Assembly: GCA_009829735.1 (NCBI GenBank)
Contig: CM020618.1
Coordinates: forward strand, 21,995,346-22,059,345
Reading direction: 5' to 3'
From: Pyropia yezoensis
Taxonomy: Eukaryota > Rhodophyta > Bangiophyceae > Bangiales > Bangiaceae
DNA: 64,000 nt
A program made the translations under genes and the position numbers. Within the stretch, counting starts at the first letter, position 1. Each line of letters opens with the position of its first letter. The notes beneath the pieces are model-generated. The model was not told the DNA's origin, ran no database searches, and saw only the letters and a list, made by a program, of their open reading frames with translations. This document shows, piece after piece, positions 22,101 through 32,926 of this stretch.

Positions 22101-23323
22101 CACCCGGGGGGTTCACGTATGTTCGCAGCAATGCGAAGGTTCTTCTACTGGCCAGCAATGGCCGTCGACGTGGTCGACCACGTAAGGGGATGCCACCCCT
22201 GTGCACGTAACCGCATGAGTCTGCATAGGCAGGCGTCTGCCATGAAGCTATTCCCACCTGATGGGCCCAACGAGCAGGTCGCTATCGACATACTCGGGCC
22301 ACTTCCGGTAACGGAAGAAGGGAACAGGTACATCCTGGTCATGTCTGACCGCTTCACTAAGCTGTCACGAGCGGCAGCCATCCCGAATGATACGGCATAC
22401 ACCATCATGAACGCAGTGGTTGACCACTGGATCAGTGCATACGGAGTCATGAAGCAACTCCTCTCCGACAACGGAGAAAACCTTACGTCAGCATTCTGCA
22501 CTAAGGTCCTGGGCATGTTCGGCATCGAACCACGTCGGGCATCCGGCTACCACCCGCAAACCAACGGGCAGGTGGAGCGGTTCAACCGCACCATCGTCAA
22601 GATGCTACAGTGCTACGTGGCCGAGCACACGAACACTTGGGACAGGCTTCTGTCCGTACTCACCCTGGCATACAATGCCAGGCCACACCGGAGCACAAAC
22701 ATCGCTCCGCTGAAGTGGGTCATGCCACTAGGCGTCGGTAACCTGACGCTGCCACCAGGCAGGTGCACTCGGTATGATACACCGAAAGGCCGACCGGCCG
22801 AACGTATCCACCTAGCTTGGTTGGCCAAGCTATCGTGGATGATTCCTAAGCTCAAGGGTGCCCTTGACAGAACACAACTTCGATATAAGAAGAACTTCGA
22901 CGCCCGACTACGGGTGCGCAACGCTACCCTGATAACAGGTGACTGGGTCTACATCAGACACCAGAAGTTCCGGGGCAATAAGCTCATGCAACCGGTCAAG
23001 GGACCGTACCAGATTCTCCACAGAGATGACCACTCTGTTATCTTACACTCCGATACGGAGATCCAACGCATCAGTGTGAATGATGTCACACCTGCTCCGA
23101 AGCCGGAACAGCCTCAGCCGGTACCGGCTGGGTTGCTACATGAAGCTCTTACAACCCACCGGTCAGATGACCCGGTGGGACCGGATGGGATCCCATACCA
23201 AGTAGAGAGCGTGGTCGGACACACCGACCCGGACCTACCAGGACCCTGGTACGTCAAGGTTATGTGGGTCGGATACGACTCACCCACCTGGGAACAGGCG
23301 GCGATATACCCCGCCAACTACTC
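19191..23323 (+). CDS. pol: Pol polyprotein of element D, first assembled copy, cut by gap
   Basis: Same protein as the complete copy at 25,912-30,078, running from the first in-frame ATG (or from the frameshift about 15 nt upstream) to the assembly gap. It has protease DTG at residues 113-115, RT catalytic YLDD at about 580-583, RNase H, integrase and most of the chromodomain. About 20 bp before the gap it has lost one T relative to the second copy (GCGATATA against GCGATTATA), which shifts the last few codons. This looks like contig-end error. Any frame drawn through the Ns is meaningless. Confidence 0.9.
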
Positions 23324-23823
23324 NNNNNNNNNNNNNNNNNNNNNNNNNNNNNNNNNNNNNNNNNNNNNNNNNNNNNNNNNNNNNNNNNNNNNNNNNNNNN
23401 NNNNNNNNNNNNNNNNNNNNNNNNNNNNNNNNNNNNNNNNNNNNNNNNNNNNNNNNNNNNNNNNNNNNNNNNNNNNNNNNNNNNNNNNNNNNNNNNNNNN
23501 NNNNNNNNNNNNNNNNNNNNNNNNNNNNNNNNNNNNNNNNNNNNNNNNNNNNNNNNNNNNNNNNNNNNNNNNNNNNNNNNNNNNNNNNNNNNNNNNNNNN
23601 NNNNNNNNNNNNNNNNNNNNNNNNNNNNNNNNNNNNNNNNNNNNNNNNNNNNNNNNNNNNNNNNNNNNNNNNNNNNNNNNNNNNNNNNNNNNNNNNNNNN
23701 NNNNNNNNNNNNNNNNNNNNNNNNNNNNNNNNNNNNNNNNNNNNNNNNNNNNNNNNNNNNNNNNNNNNNNNNNNNNNNNNNNNNNNNNNNNNNNNNNNNN
23801 NNNNNNNNNNNNNNNNNNNNNNN
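23324..23823. other. Assembly gap of exactly 500 N
   Basis: 500 unresolved bases. The round length indicates a placeholder. The sequence before it is the end of pol and the sequence after it is inside gag, with a constant offset of 6,721 bp between the two copies. Confidence 0.98.
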
Positions 23824-25903
23824 TGAGACGCCAATGCTTTCCGGTGCCGGATCGACGTTTGGCACAGCTCGGACGGCAGGAGGCGGGGGCCCGCCTCAAC
23901 TGTCGTCGACCGACCTCACTCCGCCGCCTCCTTCACCAGGGGATTCCCTGATGGCATCATTGGCCCGCATCGAGGCCCGGTTTTCCGGACTCGACGCTCG
24001 CCAGGAGCGGACGGAGGACGCGATGGCAGTGATGATGTCAACACGCCACACGACGGGACCCCGTCGTGTTCCTCCCACACCAGTACGGTTCGAACCGGCC
24101 GGACTACTTTCGGAGTCCACCAGGGTCAACCCCGGTGTTGCTACTCCTGGACAACCCCCGGACACAATGGGGTATGGATCCGACTCGTCGGCAGAGTTGG
24201 AACGGAGTCACACGGAGCGATACGCTCGGAGCACCCGAAGCGGACTCCGCGGACCCGACCCGGCGGATACTTACGCCGGTGGAGAGTCGGTTATTGGGGG
24301 AGGGGGTACCCTCTCACAGTATCCCCTCGACGACGAAAGCCAGGCAACTCGGGCTCCCGAGGTGCCGACGCCTGAAGTACCATCTTCAGTGGTGGAAGCT
24401 ATGAGCGCGCAGGTAACTGCGAGCCTACTGAAGCGGATGGAGTCCGATGAGTTTGCTCATCAACTCGCGAAGCGACTGGATATCCAGGACGCTGACACGG
24501 AGATCGTCAACGAGGTCTTCCGGTCGGTACTGACTCCCGAACGTTATCGTTTGGAGGACCGCTCTACCACCGTATCGGAATCGATGCGTAATACGTCGCA
24601 TCGGGCGATCCGCTCTATGCAGACCCTTATGAAGGGAGTCCCTATGTTCGGGGCGCCGAACGGACGCCCGTTGGCAGTTATCGGCTTCTTGACTAGTTTC
24701 AAGGCAGCCGCGGACAAGGCCCTCGTTAACGAGGGGCTGGCCCTGGAGATCCTCCCGTTCTTTGTTGATGAACGGGTGCGAGGCATTCTTCGCCAGGCAT
24801 CCCCGATGCCGGGAATGAGGGTCGCGGCCACCCCCATGGATTACCGTGGGATTCTCAGGGAGCTGCTGAGCAGTTACCTCAGCGAGGACAAGTGCGAGGA
24901 CCACTACCGGGCCCTGCGCACTGCCACCGCCCAGAGCTGGGAGGATGAGGAGATGTTTGGATGCCGGATCCAAGAGCTCGACTACGAGCTGGGGAAGCTC
25001 CTCGGTGAAGGGGATCTACGGGCCATCCTGTTCGCAGGAGTACCCAACTACGTGCGGATATCCGCACGGGGAGCCAATACGGCCCGGACGAACTTCAGTC
25101 GGCTGATGCACATGTGCAAGTCCCTAGGGGACGCCTACCGGGTGCTACACCCGGAATGTACCTTGGCCCCGAAGCCCAAGGGTGAGGGAGGCAAACCCAG
25201 TCTTACCCCGGTACCGAGGCAAGAGAAGGTGGAACGTAAGGCCGCACCAGGACTGGTGGCGACCGAACATACCCCTACGGGTGAGGATGAACCTCTAGTC
25301 GACCAACAGGGCCACCTGTTGCTACCGGCGACGCCGGTGATTGATGAACATGGTACGGTAGCGTACATCGCCCCGGCTGGAACCCAGTTCCAGGTCAACG
25401 AAGGAACGGGACGGCGCGTCCCGTATGTGCGGACTACGGGGTACTCCCCGGTGACGGGTAACCCTCACCAACCCTTGCCAACATGGGCGGTGCGCACGGA
25501 GGCACCTTCGCAGATTGCGGGCCGACCCAACCGGTTGGGGGAGTCCATGTTCCGGTTGACCCAAAGACCCAAGGCCTACCAGGGAGCAGGCACTCGGGCG
25601 CCCGAAAGAGGCAACCGCAGCTACGGGGCTACCCCGATGCGAACTCAAGGGGGGACCGGCACGTCCGGATGTATGTTGTGCGGGGATCCCCAGCACTGGG
25701 TGTCTTCCTGCCCACTTATCCCCGAGGAGTCTCGGAGGGCAGCGGCGCAACGCAAGGCATCCACAGGGGGGTATCCCGCCAGAGCACCCGGACCCGCACC
25801 GGGTAGGCAGCCAGCTCCGGGTGGAGTACTGGCCGTCGAGGAGGCACCTCCGCAGCCGGATGTCCCGGCGGACAGCACCCTACCAAGGGCGGGAAACGAG
25901 TAA
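23824..25903 (+). CDS. gag: Gag of element D, second assembled copy, 5' end in gap
   Basis: Matches 17,103-19,182 at constant spacing, with no difference seen. The first about 35 codons are lost in the gap. It includes the zinc knuckle, the slippery heptamer at 25,891-25,897 and the same TAA stop. See the first copy for the annotation. Confidence 0.9.
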
Positions 25904-25911
25904 GAGGAAGG

Positions 25912-28900
25912 ATGACCGGGGGGCGCTGGGGTAACCCAAGCAAGCCACCCCGGAGTACCGCGGGGAAAGCCCCACGGAGAGCGCGGTTGAGCCGACGCCG
26001 CATCAACCCCCGGGTGCACCTTCCGGCCCCGACGACACGGCGTCAGGGGATTGATGACCAACCACCAAGGTTGGGAGGAGAGGACGGGAAGCCCCGTCAC
26101 ATGGAACCAGACAAAGGCCCTGTTCAGGATGCCCGAGCTACACCGGATATCGGTGTAGGCCACGTGCTGTTTACCTTGGAGAACTTCAAGGTATCAGCCA
26201 CACTGGGGGTTGACCCCCAGTCGACACGATCGTACTACCCGGTACTGGATACAGGGGCTGGACCCAACCTTATCCGGAAGGATACCCTCCCGGACAAGTG
26301 GCTTCCGCGAGTCAGAGTGACTCGGGGACCCACCATCAAGGACGCGAATGGTCGCCTCATTCGTACGACCGCAGCGATGTCGCTGCGGGTTACCATCGGG
26401 GAACTCCCTACGGAAGTCGACTTCCTGGTGTGTGAGACCCTATCGGTGCCCTGCATACTGGGGTGCACCTTCATCAACGTTCACGTTGATGCAATCCGGC
26501 CAGGCCGGAGGACCGTCGAGCTTCAAGAAGCCGACGGGACGAAGCGAGGACACACGGCTATCGTCAGGGACCTGACGCTACAAGGGAGCCACGTTAACGT
26601 GGCTGAGGTGTACGCAAGTGTCGAGCCGAAGACACTTCGGTTGGCCAAGCGAACTCGCTTTGAGCCGTTGTCGGAGACAGTCCTCCCGGTTAACTGTGAC
26701 CTCGCAGGCATCTGCAGAGTCAAGTCCAACTTGCGGACGTACAAGCGCCATGGGTTGACCATGGCCAACGGTCTCATAGACCTCCCATCAGGAGGGTCGT
26801 CCCTCCTAGTGATGGCGAACTATCGCCGTAAGGCAGTCACCCTCCCGAAGGGAACTATCCTCGGGATTGCCGAGCTCTACGAAGGAGATATCCTTACCCC
26901 AGACAAGGAAGGTCAAGTGGACCCACCTGAGGTGCTGGCGGTCGCCGAGACCACCGAGCGACAGCAACCCGATGACGGGAAGCCTAGTCGACCATCATTA
27001 CCGGCGGATATTCCGCCGAAGGACCAAGAAGCACTGAAGGCACTGGCCGAGGCTGACCTCGACCACCTTCCCCCTTCGGTAGCCGAAGGGGTACGACGGA
27101 TGTTAAGAAAGCATGACGTCATGTGGACAGGCGGAGCCCTGGGTACCATTGGGGCAACCCAACATCGTATTGACCTGGTACCAGGCGCACGCCCCGCCCG
27201 GTCACAACCGCACCGAGCGGGACCTATGCAACGAGAGATCGTTGATGGAGAAGTGAAGAGGATGAGTGAAGCGAAGGTGATACGACCTTCGATGTCGGAG
27301 TGGGGTGCCCCAGTCGTTATCGTACCGAAGAAGGATCAAACCCCTCGGTTTTGCATCGATTATCGACGCCTCAACTTGGTTACCAAGAAGGACTCCTACC
27401 CTTTACCAAGGATGGATGAATGCATCGACTCCCTGGGGGAAGCTACGGTGTTTACCACCATCGACTGCAATGCCGGATACTGGCAGATCCCGGGGGCGTA
27501 CGAGGATATCCCCAAGACGGCATTCGTCTGTCACAGTGGAGTGTACGAGTTCCTAAGGATGCCCTTCGGATTGTCCAACGCCCCCGCTACATTCCGGCGG
27601 GCTATCGACATTATACTGTCGGGGGTGCAGTGGCGTAACTGCCTAGTGTACCTTGATGACGTCATCGTTTTCTCGCGTAACATGGATGACCATGTGCAAC
27701 AGGTTGACGAGGTACTCACCCTCTTGAGGAACGCCGGGGTAACCCTGCGTCTGAAGAAGTGCGCCTTCTTCCAACAGACGGTCGAGTATCTGGGCCACCA
27801 GATAACCCCTGGTAAACTAGGGGTACTCGAAGCCAATACCCGGGCACTCCGGGATGCCCGGTTCCCTAACACCCAGACACAGCTCAAGAGCTTCCTGGGA
27901 ATGTGCAGTGTATACCGACGGTTCGTCAAGGACTTCGCTCGGATAGCTAAACCGTTAACGGTTCTTACGAGCAGTACCCTGCCCAAGGTACTCAAACCCC
28001 CTTCGCCTAGCGAAGAGGAGGCATTCGAGTCGCTGAAGCGAGCCCTACTATCCCCACCCGTCCTTGCGTTACCGCACCGACGGGGTACCTTCGTCATCGA
28101 TGTCGATGCGTGCGACACCCAAGTGGGATGCACCCTGCTACAGGGGGAGACGTTGATCGGTACCGATAACGTTATCCCGGACCTACGTCCGGTAGGATAC
28201 TTCAGCCGGACACTCAACTCGGCTGAGCGTAACTATAGTGCCACCGAGCGTGAATGCCTCGGAGTTATATGGGCAGTGCAACTGCTCCGTCCATACCTGG
28301 AGGGCTCCAGGTTCATCGTGAGGTCCGACCACGAACCCCTACGATGGCTCCTCAACCTTGGTGACAAGGATTCCGATAGCCATGGGAGGCTAGCCCGATG
28401 GAGGCTAAAAATGGCCGAGCACGACTACCGTACCGTGTATAAGGCTGGGTCAACCCACCATCTCGGAGACGCATTGTCTCGACTCGACACCCCGAGCGGG
28501 GATACCCGCCCGGTGGACGAGGACATCCCGGTGGTACCGGTCTGCATGGTGGGTAACGCTACCCAGGGTATGGTTGACCATACCATGGCACACCTTGCGT
28601 GCCCATTGACCCTCGCGGACTTCCGCGAGGCACAGGCCAATGACGACGACTGTAGACGTCATCGTGCTAACCTCCTGGCCGGTACGGCCGGCATCTTCTC
28701 CGAGAACGAAAACGGACTCATATACCGGCGGGCACCCGCCGATGGACGACATCAAGTCGTGGTTCCCGTGTCCTTACGGCAAGCCGTCATGGAACGAGAA
28801 CACGAGAACCCTACAGCCGGACACCCGGGGGGTTCACGTATGTTCGCAGCAATGCGAAGGTTCTTCTACTGGCCAGCAATGGCCGTCGACGTGGTCGACC

Positions 28901-30078
28901 ACGTAAGGGGATGCCACCCCTGTGCACGTAACCGCATGAGTCTGCATAGGCAGGCGTCTGCCATGAAGCTATTCCCACCTGATGGGCCCAACGAGCAGGT
29001 CGCTATCGACATACTCGGGCCACTTCCGGTAACGGAAGAAGGGAACAGGTACATCCTGGTCATGTCTGACCGCTTCACTAAGCTGTCACGAGCGGCAGCC
29101 ATCCCGAATGATACGGCATACACCATCATGAACGCAGTGGTTGACCACTGGATCAGTGCATACGGAGTCATGAAGCAACTCCTCTCCGACAACGGAGAAA
29201 ACCTTACGTCAGCATTCTGCACTAAGGTCCTGGGCATGTTCGGCATCGAACCACGTCGGGCATCCGGCTACCACCCGCAAACCAACGGGCAGGTGGAGCG
29301 GTTCAACCGCACCATCGTCAAGATGCTACAGTGCTACGTGGCCGAGCACACGAACACTTGGGACAGGCTTCTGTCCGTACTCACCCTGGCATACAATGCC
29401 AGGCCACACCGGAGCACAAACATCGCTCCGCTGAAGTGGGTCATGCCACTAGGCGTCGGTAACCTGACGCTGCCACCAGGCAGGTGCACTCGGTATGATA
29501 CACCGAAAGGCCGACCGGCCGAACGTATCCACCTAGCTTGGTTGGCCAAGCTATCGTGGATGATTCCTAAGCTCAAGGGTGCCCTTGACAGAACACAACT
29601 TCGATATAAGAAGAACTTCGACGCCCGACTACGGGTGCGCAACGCTACCCTGATAACAGGTGACTGGGTCTACATCAGACACCAGAAGTTCCGGGGCAAT
29701 AAGCTCATGCAACCGGTCAAGGGACCGTACCAGATTCTCCACAGAGATGACCACTCTGTTATCTTACACTCCGATACGGAGATCCAACGCATCAGTGTGA
29801 ATGATGTCACACCTGCTCCGAAGCCGGAACAGCCTCAGCCGGTACCGGCTGGGTTGCTACATGAAGCTCTTACAACCCACCGGTCAGATGACCCGGTGGG
29901 ACCGGATGGGATCCCATACCAAGTAGAGAGCGTGGTCGGACACACCGACCCGGACCTACCAGGACCCTGGTACGTCAAGGTTATGTGGGTCGGATACGAC
30001 TCACCCACCTGGGAACAGGCGGCGATTATACCCCGCCAACTACTCATGCCTTACATGAGGCGACGACGCCTACTGTAA
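25912..30078 (+). CDS. pol: Pol polyprotein of element D, complete copy (chromovirus type)
   Basis: 1,388 residues from ATG. Aspartic protease at about 80-200 (active-site DTG 113-115). Reverse transcriptase at about 450-640 (FCIDYRRLN, then YLDD 580-583). RNase H at about 720-860 (IDVDA, TERECLGVIWA, RSDHEPL, HHLGDALSRL). Integrase at about 955-1190, with an H2C2 finger near 960-1005 and the D, D, E triad at about 1030, 1092 and 1127. A C-terminal chromodomain-like module lies at about 1330-1380 (VESVVGHTD, WYVKVMWVGYD, TWEQA), thought to target integration to chromatin marks. RT before integrase is the Ty3/Gypsy order. It is probably made as a Gag-Pol fusion by -1 frameshifting. Confidence 0.95.
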   Translation: MTGGRWGNPSKPPRSTAGKAPRRARLSRRRINPRVHLPAPTTRRQGIDDQPPRLGGEDGKPRHMEPDKGPVQDARATPDIGVGHVLFTLENFKVSATLGVDPQSTRSYYPVLDTGAGPNLIRKDTLPDKWLPRVRVTRGPTIKDANGRLIRTTAAMSLRVTIGELPTEVDFLVCETLSVPCILGCTFINVHVDAIRPGRRTVELQEADGTKRGHTAIVRDLTLQGSHVNVAEVYASVEPKTLRLAKRTRFEPLSETVLPVNCDLAGICRVKSNLRTYKRHGLTMANGLIDLPSGGSSLLVMANYRRKAVTLPKGTILGIAELYEGDILTPDKEGQVDPPEVLAVAETTERQQPDDGKPSRPSLPADIPPKDQEALKALAEADLDHLPPSVAEGVRRMLRKHDVMWTGGALGTIGATQHRIDLVPGARPARSQPHRAGPMQREIVDGEVKRMSEAKVIRPSMSEWGAPVVIVPKKDQTPRFCIDYRRLNLVTKKDSYPLPRMDECIDSLGEATVFTTIDCNAGYWQIPGAYEDIPKTAFVCHSGVYEFLRMPFGLSNAPATFRRAIDIILSGVQWRNCLVYLDDVIVFSRNMDDHVQQVDEVLTLLRNAGVTLRLKKCAFFQQTVEYLGHQITPGKLGVLEANTRALRDARFPNTQTQLKSFLGMCSVYRRFVKDFARIAKPLTVLTSSTLPKVLKPPSPSEEEAFESLKRALLSPPVLALPHRRGTFVIDVDACDTQVGCTLLQGETLIGTDNVIPDLRPVGYFSRTLNSAERNYSATERECLGVIWAVQLLRPYLEGSRFIVRSDHEPLRWLLNLGDKDSDSHGRLARWRLKMAEHDYRTVYKAGSTHHLGDALSRLDTPSGDTRPVDEDIPVVPVCMVGNATQGMVDHTMAHLACPLTLADFREAQANDDDCRRHRANLLAGTAGIFSENENGLIYRRAPADGRHQVVVPVSLRQAVMEREHENPTAGHPGGSRMFAAMRRFFYWPAMAVDVVDHVRGCHPCARNRMSLHRQASAMKLFPPDGPNEQVAIDILGPLPVTEEGNRYILVMSDRFTKLSRAAAIPNDTAYTIMNAVVDHWISAYGVMKQLLSDNGENLTSAFCTKVLGMFGIEPRRASGYHPQTNGQVERFNRTIVKMLQCYVAEHTNTWDRLLSVLTLAYNARPHRSTNIAPLKWVMPLGVGNLTLPPGRCTRYDTPKGRPAERIHLAWLAKLSWMIPKLKGALDRTQLRYKKNFDARLRVRNATLITGDWVYIRHQKFRGNKLMQPVKGPYQILHRDDHSVILHSDTEIQRISVNDVTPAPKPEQPQPVPAGLLHEALTTHRSDDPVGPDGIPYQVESVVGHTDPDLPGPWYVKVMWVGYDSPTWEQAAIIPRQLLMPYMRRRRLL

Positions 30079-30154
30079 CAACCCAACCGACACCGACTTC
30101 GGCTGTTGGGGGGTGAGGCTTATACCTACTAAGTAGGGTGTGACATGGTTATGG

Positions 30155-30250
30155 CAGACTTAGGTTTCTAAGTCAAATCAGACTTAGGTTTCTAAGTCGA
30201 ACCAAGCTTAGGTAACTAAGTAGAGCCAAGCTTAGGTATTAAGTAAAATC
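30155..30250. repeat. Four 24-bp hairpin repeats between convergent genes
   Basis: Units at 30,155-30,178, 30,179-30,202, 30,203-30,226 and 30,227-30,250. The first three contain an inverted repeat of the form ACTTAG-4 nt-CTAAGT or a one-base variant; the fourth is decayed. The tract is much richer in A/T than its surroundings and lies 77 bp after the pol stop and about 300 bp after the end of the antisense gene (in its own direction of reading). A role in termination or 3' end formation from both sides is an inference. Confidence 0.85.
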
Positions 30251-30556
30251 TGAACCTTAATAAGTTAACTTAAAGGTAAAGGCTAACCTCGATAATATCG
30301 AAGTAACTAGGGGGCTTACACGGGTGGATGACCTCCCAAAGCCAAGACATAAAGTGAGGGAGGATAACCTCCCCAAGCATGAACCAACCGGAAGAAGTTG
30401 GACGGGAGGCAAGGCACCACTGAGCCAGAAGGGGTACTCCCCAGGGCAGCAAACAGAGGCAAGCAATGCCCCCAGCGGGGGATGAGTTTACACTCACTAC
30501 TACCCGGCCACCATAAGGGCCACCGGGTCCCTCTCCCGTGCAAACAATAACACTCC

Positions 30557-32926
30557 TCAGTGGGTAGACCCACTGCCCGAGGGAGGCCACTCACGCGTAA
30601 GCGCGTATACCTCCGTGCTCCACCGGTCGGCAATGTCACGACGGTCGATCACCCGAGTTACCTCGGTGCATAGCTGGACGAAGGTGCTGCGGCCAGCCTC
30701 CACGTCCTCCAGAGCTTTCTGGAGGCGGTCAAGCACGCCACCGAAGCAACGCGCTGACCCAACCAGCGCAGCACCTGGGGGGACACCCCCCCAGCTAACA
30801 GAGAGACCCTCCCGCATTGCGCGGGTAACTAGGGCGTCAACGCCTTCATACCAGAGACGGGGACCCCCGTCATTCATGACAGGGGCGGGAGGTGACACTG
30901 GCGCAGCCAGAGGAGCCACAGGAGCCGACACGGCTACCACCGGAGCCGGTGGCACCTGATACGAGGCCCGGTAGGACCCTACCGAAGGGGCTCCACCGTA
31001 ACCCCGGCGGGGCTCCGCCCGACGACGGGACACCTCACGCTCCCCACCCGCAGAGCCCCACTCTCGGGGACGACGGCCAACCGCCGCCGGTATCGGGTTA
31101 CCGAACCACGGGACAAGGACCTGAAGAGGGTCATGGATAACCATGGGAATACCCAGGTCAGCAACAGCCTCGGTGGACGCCCACCCATGGCAACTGGACT
31201 CACCCGGCTGAGTACGCCGGATACGAAACGAGTGACGAGGCAAGGGGGAAGCCCCAGCCTGCGGGTCCCGGTACGGGGGAAGGGCCAACACCCCAGCCCA
31301 GTTCACGGCATCGTGAACAGCCAGCAGGGCTTCGAACTCCCGGGCCAACCCGGTTCGGGCAGCGATCAGGTCCACGCCCAACTGCGCGATGTGCCGACGG
31401 ACACCCGTCGGAAGATGGAACAGGCGCCCCTGCCGACGGACGGACAGCAGGAAGGAGGAAGCCTGCCCGAGGGTAACCTCAAGGGTAAAGGTACCTTGCA
31501 ACGGGTGGACCGGCCGGGAGGCCAACACACTCCCGAAGTATCGGAGACAAGGACCGGTGTCAAACCGGAAAGCAGGGGCGGGTTCCCACCCCTCCTGCCA
31601 CAGAGGCGGGCGCACGGGAGTGTATACAGGCGCACGACCGTTGCCGGTCTGCAACGCACACGTTATATCGGTGCGGAACGCATCCGCCATTACACCATGG
31701 TTACGTCGCCAGCTCGACGCCGACTCCAAACCCGCCATAGGCGGGTAGGGAGCAGCCAACGACAGATACGGGGGTACCCCCGGGTAGTAGTCAAAGTCGG
31801 GATACCGACCGGTATCGCCCACCGTCTCCCCGAACGCAACCGGCGCCGCCGCCGCCGCAATCCCCCGAGCACTAGCCGCGTAGTCAACCTCCCGCGGCAA
31901 CGCGGGAGCAATCAGGTCGCATACCCCGAAGTTGGGGTCGAGGTAGACCTCACTCCGTCCCACCCGGGTGCGCCAGAGCTGCGCATGCCGGTCATCCGGC
32001 TGACTCAGGATCCAATGGTGTTCCACTCGCACCGCGCTCGGCTGGTTGACCAGCCGCACCAGCTCCCGCTCCCAACTCGGGTCCACCTTGACGCGCCGGG
32101 AGGACTCTCCACGGGGATGGGGCAGGTGGAAGTCCACCCGCATCCGCCCATCGGACTCCATTGACTCTTGCACAGTCAGGCCTCGAACCCGAGCCACCAA
32201 GTCGAACATCGACATGGCGGGTTGACCCGCCGCCACGGCGGCGCCGCCACCCAACGGGGCAACCCGGGCAGGACCAGGAAGAATAGGGGGCGCCGGGGGA
32301 TGCTTCACCGGAAGAGGGGCCGGCGCCGGAGGTGCACGGGGCCGAGGAGGAAGAAGAAGGGCGGGCGCCCGCCCGGAGTAACTACCGGAGTCCACTGCCA
32401 TCGGTGTAGACCCACCTTGACCGCCAGACGCCCGCGGCACCGCGGGCAGAGCAACGCCGCCACCCGAGCCCGACGGGGGCACCTCGGGGGCAGCAGGGGT
32501 AGACCCGCCACCCGCAGCCGCGGATGAACCACCCGGGCGGGCACCCGCGCCGTCTTGACCCACCGTCCCGGTCGGGGTGCCACCATAACCGCCCGACACG
32601 CAGACGACGCCGTCTTGAGGTTGAGCCGCGCCGGCACCGGCGACAGAAGCCATCGGGGCCGCCGGAGGAGTAGGGGTAGACGCAGCAGCTACCCGCGGTT
32701 GCCCGCCACCCGACGGAGCCGTCGTGCCGCTGCACACGGACGACAAACCGCCCGGAGCACCGTCCGGGGCCACACGAACGGTCACCCGGTCGTCCTCGTC
32801 CTCCGACGAGCTCGCTAGGAAGCACTCGGCGGCGGTGGCGGAGACGGGAACGTCGTCCACCATCACCTCTTCCCCCTCTTCAGGCAGGAGGTCGTCCTCG
32901 CCCCCGGGTACCTGGGGGTCCGACAT
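30557..32926 (-). CDS. Antisense accessory protein of element D, unknown function
   Basis: 789-residue open frame on the strand opposite gag-pol, between pol and the 3' LTR, convergent with pol. ATG 32,926 is chosen; the frame is open further up to a GTG at 33,028. The N-terminus is acidic (GEDDLLPEEGEE, SSSEDEDD). Residues about 50-240 are low-complexity Pro/Gly/Ala. Residues about 245-640 look folded, with many aromatic and charged residues (DFDYYPGVPPYLSL, FEALLAVHDAVNW), followed by a Pro-rich linker and a final helical part (FGGVLDRLQKALEDVE). No membrane segment, signal peptide, Env motif or nuclease motif is seen. Its length, normal residue mix and relatives in elements B and C argue for a real gene. 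Antisense genes are known in some plant Ty3/Gypsy elements. Confidence 0.75.
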   Translation of the reverse strand: MSDPQVPGGEDDLLPEEGEEVMVDDVPVSATAAECFLASSSEDEDDRVTVRVAPDGAPGGLSSVCSGTTAPSGGGQPRVAAASTPTPPAAPMASVAGAGAAQPQDGVVCVSGGYGGTPTGTVGQDGAGARPGGSSAAAGGGSTPAAPEVPPSGSGGGVALPAVPRASGGQGGSTPMAVDSGSYSGRAPALLLPPRPRAPPAPAPLPVKHPPAPPILPGPARVAPLGGGAAVAAGQPAMSMFDLVARVRGLTVQESMESDGRMRVDFHLPHPRGESSRRVKVDPSWERELVRLVNQPSAVRVEHHWILSQPDDRHAQLWRTRVGRSEVYLDPNFGVCDLIAPALPREVDYAASARGIAAAAAPVAFGETVGDTGRYPDFDYYPGVPPYLSLAAPYPPMAGLESASSWRRNHGVMADAFRTDITCALQTGNGRAPVYTPVRPPLWQEGWEPAPAFRFDTGPCLRYFGSVLASRPVHPLQGTFTLEVTLGQASSFLLSVRRQGRLFHLPTGVRRHIAQLGVDLIAARTGLAREFEALLAVHDAVNWAGVLALPPYRDPQAGASPLPRHSFRIRRTQPGESSCHGWASTEAVADLGIPMVIHDPLQVLVPWFGNPIPAAVGRRPREWGSAGGEREVSRRRAEPRRGYGGAPSVGSYRASYQVPPAPVVAVSAPVAPLAAPVSPPAPVMNDGGPRLWYEGVDALVTRAMREGLSVSWGGVPPGAALVGSARCFGGVLDRLQKALEDVEAGRSTFVQLCTEVTRVIDRRDIADRWSTEVYALTREWPPSGSGSTH

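Noticed and set aside
23260-23865. Open frames running through the N gap
   Set aside because: Runs of unknown bases translate without stops; meaningless.
30155-30250. CRISPR or riboswitch reading of the hairpin repeats
   Set aside because: No spacers and the location is inside an LTR retrotransposon of a eukaryote.
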